NCBI GenBank assembly: GCA_963704405.1
Contig: OY969903.1
Span: 4,340,001-4,404,000 of the forward strand
Source: MFD01213-c1 sp963704405
GTDB lineage: Bacteria > Planctomycetota > Phycisphaerae > Tepidisphaerales > Tepidisphaeraceae
DNA length: 64,000 bases
Reading direction: 5' to 3'
Shown: positions 57,887-64,000 of the stretch, piece after piece
Layout: each line of letters begins with the position of its first letter
Numbering within the stretch: the first letter of the stretch is position 1
Notes under the pieces: model-generated
The model's database searches: none
What the model was told of the DNA's origin: nothing
The model's input: the letters and a program-made list of their open reading frames with translations, nothing else
Position numbers and translations under genes: made by a program

Positions 57887-59116
57887 TTACTTCTTCGCCG
57901 CCAGCATCCTTGCGCGGTTGGCAGCAATTTGGGCCTGGCGTTCGGCCTCGGAAGCGCCGGCGGCCGGCTTGCCGGCGGCGGATTCTGAACCGGCGCCCTC
58001 GGCGACCTCAGCGAGCAGAGCGTCGTCGGCTTTCTCAACATCGAGGCCGGCCTTCTGCATCTTGTCGACAATCGCGCCGGGGTTACGGGATTTGTCGATG
58101 GTTTCTTCAGCGCTGATCTTGCCGGCCTGGAACAGGTTCCAGAGGTTGTCGTCAAGCAACTGCATGCCGTAGCGCTTGCCGGTCTGGATTTCGGAGTCGA
58201 TACGGAAGCTTTTGTTTTCGCGGATGAGGTTCTGGATGCCGGGCGTGACGTACATGAATTCGTAACCGGCGACCATGCCGTCGGTGTCGACGCGCGGACA
58301 CAGGCACTGGCTGAGCACCGCAAGCAAATTGCCGGCGAGCTGCACGCGAACCTGTTCCTGCTGATCTGTCGGGAAAGCGTCGATGACGCGGTTGATGGTG
58401 GACGCGGCGCCGTTGGTGTGCAGCGTGCCGAACACAAGATGGCCGGTTTCGGCGGCGGTGATGGCAGAGCTGATAGTAATCAGGTCGCGCATTTCGCCGA
58501 CGAGGATAACATCGGGGTCCTGGCGCAAAGCGCGGCGGAGGCCTTCGGAAAAGCTGGGCACATCCGTCCCGATTTCGCGCTGCACGACCACCGATTTTTT
58601 GTGCGGGTGGTAATACTCGATCGGGTCTTCCATCGTGATGATGTGCTTGTCGTAGTTTTCGTTGATGTAGTTGATCATGCACGCGAGCGTGGTCGTCTTG
58701 CCGGAACCCGTGGGACCGGTGACGAGGAAGATGCCGCGCGGGCGGCGACAGATCTGGCGGGCCATTTCGGGCAGGCCGATCTGCTCGAAGGTGAGCAGCG
58801 TGCTGGGAATTCGGCGAAGAACGAGCGAGGTATAGCCTTTTTGCTTGAAAATGGAGACGCGGAAGCGGGCTTCTTCACCGTAGGCGAAACCGAAGTCGCC
58901 GGAGCCGGATTCTTCAAATTCCTGCTGGATGCGCTCAGGGGTGATCGATTTCATCAGCGCGGTCGTATCTTCGGCCTCGAGGACTTTTGTCTGCAGCTCG
59001 CGCATATGGCCGTGCAGACGAAGCACGGGGGGTTTGCCGACTGCAAGATGCAAGTCGCTCGCTTTGCGTTTCACGCAGGTTTCAAGAAGACGATCAATTT
59101 GAAGAGTTGATGCCAT
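57887..59116 (-). CDS. pilT: PilT-type retraction ATPase
   Basis: A 409-residue hexameric ATPase expected to drive pilus retraction. Landmarks: KRKASDLHLAVGKPPVLRLH, Walker A VTGPTGSGKTTTLACMINYI, Asp box IITMEDPIEYYHPHKKSVVV, Walker B DVILVGEMRDLITISSAITA, and the PilT-type His box ETGHLVFGTLHTNGAAST. An alanine-rich tail of about 40 residues ends the protein. The ATG at 59116 overlaps the stop codon of the four-helix-bundle gene (TAATG). Presence of PilT beside two GspE/PilB genes favours a type IV-pilus-like machine over a pure type II secretion system. Confidence 0.94.
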   Translation of the reverse strand: MASTLQIDRLLETCVKRKASDLHLAVGKPPVLRLHGHMRELQTKVLEAEDTTALMKSITPERIQQEFEESGSGDFGFAYGEEARFRVSIFKQKGYTSLVLRRIPSTLLTFEQIGLPEMARQICRRPRGIFLVTGPTGSGKTTTLACMINYINENYDKHIITMEDPIEYYHPHKKSVVVQREIGTDVPSFSEGLRRALRQDPDVILVGEMRDLITISSAITAAETGHLVFGTLHTNGAASTINRVIDAFPTDQQEQVRVQLAGNLLAVLSQCLCPRVDTDGMVAGYEFMYVTPGIQNLIRENKSFRIDSEIQTGKRYGMQLLDDNLWNLFQAGKISAEETIDKSRNPGAIVDKMQKAGLDVEKADDALLAEVAEGAGSESAAGKPAAGASEAERQAQIAANRARMLAAKK

Positions 59117-59562
59117 TAGTTTTGTCCGTTAAGTGAGTCCGTTGTCAGTGGTCCGTTATCCGTTGCTGAAGTTGATACAACGGCCTTTCGTTTACTGACG
59201 GAGACGGGACCGATGGATTTCAAGCAGGAGTTCAGTTTTGGGCCAAGTTCATCTATATAAGGCCTGATTTGCGCTATTTGCGACTGGGTCACTAACTTGC
59301 GCCGGTACGCGCGGCGAAGAAAGTGAATGGTTTCATTCAATGATCCACGGGCAATTTTCACGAATCGCCTATTATCTAAAAATGAACCCCGACCGGCGCC
59401 TTCCGCGATATTTGCACCGATGCTGTCGGCAGCACGCGCAAGTTGTTTTCCGACGATATCACGCGAGAATGAATCCCAAGTCAAAACAACGTTCCATAGG
59501 ACGTCCGAAAGCTCTTCGGCCAATCGATAAACCCGCAAGTTTTGAAAGTCCGCTTTCGCCAT
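59116..59562 (-). CDS. Four-helix-bundle protein (S23/23S rRNA-intervening-sequence family)
   Basis: A 148-residue protein: FQNLRVYRLAEELSDVLWNV, SRDIVGKQLARAADSIGANI and AEGAGRGSF, the standard S23-family signature. Function of the family is unknown; it forms a pentameric helical bundle. The last 15 codons lie inside an inverted repeat (ATDNGPLTTDSL comes from the repeat), so the original stop was probably elsewhere. Its stop overlaps the pilT start. It looks like a cassette that dropped between two pilus genes without breaking transcription. Confidence 0.88.
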   Translation of the reverse strand: MAKADFQNLRVYRLAEELSDVLWNVVLTWDSFSRDIVGKQLARAADSIGANIAEGAGRGSFLDNRRFVKIARGSLNETIHFLRRAYRRKLVTQSQIAQIRPYIDELGPKLNSCLKSIGPVSVSKRKAVVSTSATDNGPLTTDSLNGQN

Positions 59563-59620
59563 GAACTTCTCAAGTTACGTGATTATTAAACAGCAACGGA
59601 CAACGGACCACTGACAACGG
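59139..59620. repeat. 30-bp inverted repeats flanking the four-helix-bundle gene
   Basis: The arm at 59139-59168 and the reverse complement of 59591-59620 agree at 29 of 30 positions. Both contain ccgttgtcagtggtccgtt. The arms enclose the gene almost exactly, one inside its 3' end and one just before its start. Confidence 0.88.
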
Positions 59621-59625
59621 ACAAA

Positions 59626-61404
59626 TCAAAGCGCCGTGACGTCGATCTGAGCCACTTTCACGATTTCTTCGGCAGTGGTTTTGCCTTCGAGGACTTTTAA
59701 TTTGCCGTCGTTCAAAAGTGTTTTCATGCCGCTGGCGATGGCGACGGCGCGGATTTTATTGGTTGGGGCGCGTTCGAAGGCCATGGTGCGGATTTCGTTG
59801 TTCATGACCATCATTTCGAAGATACCGATGCGACCGCGGAAGCCGGTGTTGGTGCAGTAGTCGCAGCCGCGGGGTTTGTAAATGTGCTTGTCGCGGAGGT
59901 CGCGCTCGGTGATGCCGGCGATGCGGAGCCAATGCTGGTCGGGCTCTTTATCGACGACTTTGCACTTGGGGCACAAGGCGCGAATCAGGCGCTGGCCCAT
60001 GACGGCCTGAATGGACGAGGCGACCAGGAACGGTTTGACGCCCATGTCGATCAGACGGGTGATGGCGCCTGGCGCATCATTGGTATGCAATGTACTGAAC
60101 ACCAAGTGGCCGGTGAGGGCGGCCTGAATAGCGACCTCGGCAACTTCCTTGTCGCGAATTTCGCCGACGAGGATGATGTTGGGGGCCTGACGCAACATGG
60201 CGCGAAGAATCTTGGAGAAGCTCAGGCCGATGTTTTCTTTGACCTGGCACTGGTTGATGCCGGGGAAGTTGTATTCGACGGGGTCTTCGGCGGTGATGAT
60301 CTTGCGATCAGGGCGGTTCAGTTCATTCAAGGCGGCGTAGAGCGTCGTCGTCTTGCCGCTGCCGGTGGGGCCGGTGACCAGGAAGATGCCGTTGGGGCGC
60401 TTGATGATTTTCTGGAAGGCTTTGTTGTCTTCTTCCTCGAAGCCGAGGTTCTGGATGCCGATGCGGACATTGTCGGGACGCAGAATACGAAGCACGACCG
60501 ATTCACCGTGGTAGGCGGGGAGCGTGCTGACGCGGAAGTCGATGCTCTGCTTGTCGATCGTCATCTTAATGCGGCCGTCCTGGGGCAGCCGCTTCTCGGC
60601 GATGTCGATTCCAGCCATGATCTTCAGGCGCGAGATCAGCGGGCCTTTCATGCGGACGGGGATGCGATCGCGCTCAACGCATTCGCCATCGATGCGATAA
60701 CGGACGCGGACGCGGTCTTTCATCGGTTCGATGTGAATATCGCTCGCACGATTGCGGACGGCTTCGGCAATCATGGCGGTCACCAGCTTGATGATCGGGG
60801 CCTGCGTGGGGTCGTTGGCGGTGTCTTCGCCCATGCCGGCGAGGTCGATCGATTTGTCGATCGAGCGGTCGACCGATTTGTCCAGTGATTTATCGAGCGA
60901 AGCGTCCAGCGAGTTGCGGAGCTTGTCGATGGTCTTATCCATCGTCTTGTCGATGGTGCTGGTGGACGAGGTATTGAAGAGTTCGTCGATCAGTTGCTTG
61001 ATGCGGCCCTTGGGGGCCAGCACCGGGCGCGGTTCCATGTTCAGGCGGAAGCGGAGGATTTCGAGCATCTCAAAATCCAGCGGATCGTGAATGGCAACGC
61101 GGAGCTTGTTTCCCTCTTTTCCCAGCGGGACGATGATGTACTTCTTCATCAGGTCGTCGGGGATGAGGTTGACGGCGTTGGGCGGGATGGAGCTTTTTTC
61201 CAGGTCGATGTATTCCATTCCCTGCTGGGTAGCGAGGGCTTTATAAACCTGGGCTTCAGTGGCGAGCTTGAGATCGATCAAAGCTTCGCCGATGCGAAGG
61301 CCCTTGGCTTTGCCGTGGTTGAGGCCTTTGTCGATCTCGGCGGTTTTGAGGGTGCCCCACTCGACGAGGATTTCACCGAGTTTCTTCTGCGAATGTTTGG
61401 CCAT
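59626..61404 (-). CDS. Second GspE/PilB-type ATPase
   Basis: The start is taken at ATG 61404 (MAKHSQKKLGEILVEWGTLK), with AAAGG 9 nt up. An MshEN domain is followed by an unusual linker of about 35 residues made of DK(S/T) repeats (for example SLDKSLDKSVDRSIDKSIDL). The ATPase shows NRASDIHIEPMKDRVRVRYR, Walker A TGPTGSGKTTTLYAALNELN, IITAEDPVEYNFPG, Walker B NIILVGEIRDKEVAE, GHLVFSTLHTNDAPGA, and a zinc site (CPKC, CDYC). It is upstream of pilT in the same direction. Two GspE-type ATPases may serve different filaments or alternate conditions. Confidence 0.93.
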   Translation of the reverse strand: MAKHSQKKLGEILVEWGTLKTAEIDKGLNHGKAKGLRIGEALIDLKLATEAQVYKALATQQGMEYIDLEKSSIPPNAVNLIPDDLMKKYIIVPLGKEGNKLRVAIHDPLDFEMLEILRFRLNMEPRPVLAPKGRIKQLIDELFNTSSTSTIDKTMDKTIDKLRNSLDASLDKSLDKSVDRSIDKSIDLAGMGEDTANDPTQAPIIKLVTAMIAEAVRNRASDIHIEPMKDRVRVRYRIDGECVERDRIPVRMKGPLISRLKIMAGIDIAEKRLPQDGRIKMTIDKQSIDFRVSTLPAYHGESVVLRILRPDNVRIGIQNLGFEEEDNKAFQKIIKRPNGIFLVTGPTGSGKTTTLYAALNELNRPDRKIITAEDPVEYNFPGINQCQVKENIGLSFSKILRAMLRQAPNIILVGEIRDKEVAEVAIQAALTGHLVFSTLHTNDAPGAITRLIDMGVKPFLVASSIQAVMGQRLIRALCPKCKVVDKEPDQHWLRIAGITERDLRDKHIYKPRGCDYCTNTGFRGRIGIFEMMVMNNEIRTMAFERAPTNKIRAVAIASGMKTLLNDGKLKVLEGKTTAEEIVKVAQIDVTAL

Positions 61405-61744
61405 GATGCCGACCTTTAGATGTTGAACCATCCCGACGTTTGCTTCGGGGCTGCCGACTTACGGGTCTTGGATTTTATCTCGAAAGGAAATAAACCCGGT
61501 AGTAGTAATACTTTAATCCGGCGGCGGGGTTCACTTCCAGCCTGGGGATTGAACGACCGGAGAAGGCAAGGGCAATATTGCCGATTGTCCATCGCCGCCG
61601 GGCACATGCGAAACACGGTTCGACGGCGCTCGCCGAAATCGCGTGCCACGAAGTGCAGTTTACTCGTAGCGGCACGCTCGTCACAACAAATTTCACTGGC
61701 GAATGGGAGCAAATTGTGGGGTGGCGGGGGATAATCCGCCCAGT
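61405..61744. other. Gene-free stretch upstream of the secretion array
   Basis: About 340 bases with no supported gene. It should hold the promoter of the long leftward array, but no convincing box pair was identified. Confidence 0.4.
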
Positions 61745-62476
61745 TTAACGGTTAGTGACGCTTAAGACGTTTTTGGCATGGGCATTGGCCTGTAGGCGGG
61801 TAATGTGGTTCATCTCCACGCGGACGATTGCCAGGTCATGGACAAAATGTCGATACGAGTCTTCACGAGCCTGGTGATCGGGGGCCCTGAGGATGGCGGA
61901 GGGATGGTTGGTGGCGACAAGGGCGGGAGCCCACTGGGTGCCGGTGAAGACCTTGCCCCGGTCTCTTGTGATGCGGAATTGATTGCCCATGAGCGATTGA
62001 GCTGCGGTGGCGCCCAGGCAGACGATGAGCTTGGGGCGGACGGTGGTAATTTCGGCGGCGAGCCACGGGCGGCACGCGGCCGTTTCGCGGGCGTTGGGTT
62101 TGGAGTGAATGCGGCGACCGCCGCGCAATTCGAATTTGAAATGTTTGACGGCGTTGGTGACATACGCTTCCGCGCGGTCGATGCCGGCTTCTTCGAGGGC
62201 AGTATCCAGAAGTTTTCCCGAGGGACCGACAAACGGTGCGCCCGCGCGGTCTTCCTGATCGCCAGGCTGCTCGCCGACAAACATCACGCTGGCCGTCGGC
62301 GGGCCTTGGCCGAAGACGACCTGAGTCGCGTTGCAATAAAGATCGCATCCTTTGCATTTGGCGGCGGCGGAACGCAGGACGGAAAGTTCCATCTTGACGG
62401 GGATGTAGGAGGCGGCGGAACCAGCGCCAGGGCAAGGGGCGGATGATGATTTTGGTTGTAACTTCGGTTTTTGCAT
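61745..62476 (-). CDS. UdgX-type uracil-DNA glycosylase
   Basis: The start at ATG 62476 is preferred over an upstream TTG. The 243-residue protein has iron-sulphur cysteines (AKCKGCDLYC and LIVCLGATA), the UDG motif VMFVGEQPGDQEDRAGAPFV with GPSGKLLD, and a C-terminal ATNHPSAILRAPD. Most telling is RRIHSKPN after FKFELRGG: the R-loop with His that marks UdgX, a UDG-superfamily enzyme that becomes covalently bound to uracil-containing DNA instead of turning over normally. It acts in DNA repair in the cytosol. The neighbouring genes give no functional link. Confidence 0.88.
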   Translation of the reverse strand: MQKPKLQPKSSSAPCPGAGSAASYIPVKMELSVLRSAAAKCKGCDLYCNATQVVFGQGPPTASVMFVGEQPGDQEDRAGAPFVGPSGKLLDTALEEAGIDRAEAYVTNAVKHFKFELRGGRRIHSKPNARETAACRPWLAAEITTVRPKLIVCLGATAAQSLMGNQFRITRDRGKVFTGTQWAPALVATNHPSAILRAPDHQAREDSYRHFVHDLAIVRVEMNHITRLQANAHAKNVLSVTNR

Positions 62477-62545
62477 TATTGCTCGCTCAGCAGCATCTCT
62501 CTGCGGAGCGAGAACGTGCAAAGCCGATGCCCGCGACGGGCGGGC

Positions 62546-64000
62546 TCATCGGGCCGGGTTTGTGGTGGGCGCGGGTTGGCGGGCGGAAATTGTCGCTTGT
62601 GCGGGGCTCAGCCCTTGCGCCGTTAACTGGACGAGGATGTTGCCGGGCATGCCGGTGGATTGGACGTAAATGAGAAGATGACCGCGATAGGCTTTGTGAA
62701 AGTCGGCCTGATAGCTTTCGTGGCTGTCGGGGTCGCCGCTCTCCATGCCCAGAAGGCGGCCGGGGCCGTGGATTGTGCAGTGGACGAGGGAAGAAGCGTC
62801 AGTGACGACGTTGCCGTCGGCGTCGGTTATGCAGGCTTCGATCTGGGCGAGGTCGCGGCCGTCGGGTTTTAGAGATTCCACATCGGCTTTGATTGCAATC
62901 CTGCCGGGAGCGCCAGGCTTTTTCAGTTCGAAACTACAGACCGCCGCGCCGGCGTTTTTTCCGACGGCTTTGAGCGTGGAGCCGGTGAAGAGGACAGGCC
63001 AGGTGATCATGCGATCATCGGGCAGCGGTTTTTCGCTGACTAATTGGCCGTCCTGGAAGAGCTCTACCGATTGGCAGTTGGTGTAGCAGGTAATGCCCTT
63101 GGACGCAGGATCGAGATAGACCATCGGCTGATCCGTCCAGAGGCTCTTGCGGAAGTAGTATTGCGGCTTTTCGAAACCGGCGAGATCGAGCAGGCCGGAA
63201 CTGCGGGAGCGATTGGGCCAGGGGGCGGCTTCGCCGAGGTAGTCGATGCCCGTCCAGAGGAATTGGCCGGCGATGTAGTCGTTCCGGGCGACCGCCTGCC
63301 AGGCGGCGGCGGTGTGTTTGTTTTCGCTGCCGTAGATAACCCGCGCAGGGTGGGCGGCGTGATCGGCAGCGTAAAGCGGCTCCTGATAGTTATAGCCAAC
63401 CACATCCAGCTCATCACAAAACAGATTCGTGGGGACCGACGCGCAGGCAGCCGTCACAGGACGCGTCAGATCGTATTGCTTGATTACCTTGATCAGCATG
63501 GCGGCAACCGGGGGAAGTTCGTCTGAATTCGGCGGATAGGGATCGTTCTTGAAATCAATCTCGTTGCCGATGCTCCAGAGGATAATCGAGGGATGATTGC
63601 GGTCGCGCAGTAACATGTCGCGGAGATCGATCTTGGCCCAGTTGGCGAAGTAGGTGTGGTAGCCGTCGAAACTGGGCAGGCCCCGGTTGACGCCGTGCAC
63701 CCATTTCTTCTTGCCCCGGGTCCATTCGTCGAAGGCTTCATCCATCACGAGGAAACCGAGGCGGTCGCAGAGGTCGAGCAATTCAGTTGGTGGCGGGTTG
63801 TGGCTGGTGCGGATGGCGTTGCAGCCAGCGTCGCGAAGGCGGCGCAGGCCGGCATCCCAGACGGCGGCGGGCGTTACCGCGCCAAGGGCGCCGGCGTCAT
63901 CATGCAGGCAAACGCCTTTGAGCTTCATGGCTTGGCCGTTGATGGAGAAGCCTTTGTCGGGATCAAAGTGGAAGGTGCGCACGCCGAAGGGAGTGTGGCA
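62546..64000 (-). CDS. Glycoside hydrolase family 2 (beta-galactosidase-like), 5' end beyond window
   Basis: The right edge cuts the N-terminal sugar-binding and immunoglobulin-like domains; the visible part starts in CHTPFGVRTFHFDPDKGF. The TIM-barrel shows LKGVCLHDDAGALG, NAIRTSHNPPPTELLDLCDR, the acid/base Glu in IILWSIGNEIDF, and a nucleophile Glu in VIYGSENKHTA. C-terminal domains of the DUF4982/GH2 C type follow (VELFQDGQLVSEKPL, AVGKNAGAAVCSFELKKPGA). A secreted or periplasmic exo-glycosidase is likely. Together with the GH28 at the other end of the window it suggests a plant-polysaccharide diet. Confidence 0.9.
   Translation of the reverse strand, partial: CHTPFGVRTFHFDPDKGFSINGQAMKLKGVCLHDDAGALGAVTPAAVWDAGLRRLRDAGCNAIRTSHNPPPTELLDLCDRLGFLVMDEAFDEWTRGKKKWVHGVNRGLPSFDGYHTYFANWAKIDLRDMLLRDRNHPSIILWSIGNEIDFKNDPYPPNSDELPPVAAMLIKVIKQYDLTRPVTAACASVPTNLFCDELDVVGYNYQEPLYAADHAAHPARVIYGSENKHTAAAWQAVARNDYIAGQFLWTGIDYLGEAAPWPNRSRSSGLLDLAGFEKPQYYFRKSLWTDQPMVYLDPASKGITCYTNCQSVELFQDGQLVSEKPLPDDRMITWPVLFTGSTLKAVGKNAGAAVCSFELKKPGAPGRIAIKADVESLKPDGRDLAQIEACITDADGNVVTDASSLVHCTIHGPGRLLGMESGDPDSHESYQADFHKAYRGHLLIYVQSTGMPGNILVQLTAQGLSPAQATISARQPAPTTNPAR

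Overview
The window is a chromosomal segment that looks planctomycetal, probably a Phycisphaerae-like member of the PVC group. This is inferred from the gene families, not from a marker gene. Pointers are a GlmU-like bifunctional protein of the alternative bacterial type, a long run of separately encoded prepilin-like proteins mostly cleaved after Ala-Phe rather than Gly-Phe, very large secreted proteins, and an integrase beginning PKPFF of the kind common in planctomycetes. Most of the DNA is GC-rich. The stretch from about 25.8 to 38.7 kb is visibly more AT-rich.

Layout. Positions 1-14.2 kb hold ordinary chromosomal genes: a GH28 pectin hydrolase (cut by the left edge), a YtxH-like protein, a PfpI/DJ-1 protein, metK, an OmpA-type lipoprotein, an unusual helix-turn-helix/membrane protein, a GlmU-like enzyme and a large membrane protein. 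At 14,292-14,365 lies tRNA-Arg(TCG). Its 3' half is repeated at 38,724-38,767 (44 nt, two mismatches), and an integrase gene follows the tRNA directly. The 24.4 kb between the repeats is therefore a tRNA-integrated genomic island. From left to right it carries integrase and excisionase, a three-gene operon of tiny proteins, a sigma factor, a broken STAND/NACHT gene with twelve 39-residue repeats, recombinase pieces, an IS630 nest, an ISKra4 remnant, and an AT-rich cargo cluster.

The cargo cluster (27.5-37.7 kb) is the most interesting part. It encodes two different Fe(II)-dependent oxygenases (2OG-Fe(II) and JmjC), a GNAT acetyltransferase, an M16C-like metallopeptidase, an MccB/ThiF-like adenylating enzyme with an N-terminal extension resembling a peptide clamp, an MFS exporter, a peptide-binding (SBP family 5) protein without a signal peptide, and a 58-residue peptide ending in aromatic residues and cysteines. 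I read this as a candidate cluster for a ribosomally made, post-translationally modified peptide (RiPP). It matches no architecture I can name with confidence.

Positions 39-64 kb return to core genes: 5-formyl-THF cyclo-ligase, an L,D-transpeptidase, and a 20 kb leftward array for a type II secretion/type IV pilus-like machine (GspE/PilB twice, PilT, PilC/GspF, seven pseudopilins and a giant GspK-like protein). A four-helix-bundle gene flanked by 30-bp inverted repeats and a HEPN gene pair are embedded in that array. UdgX-type uracil-DNA glycosylase and a GH2 glycosidase (cut by the right edge) close the window.

Caveat: at least eight otherwise conserved genes, including the essential metK, are split by small frame changes, most fitting a single missing base. 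This pattern suggests sequence errors rather than biology, so the affected genes are annotated as single genes with the break noted.
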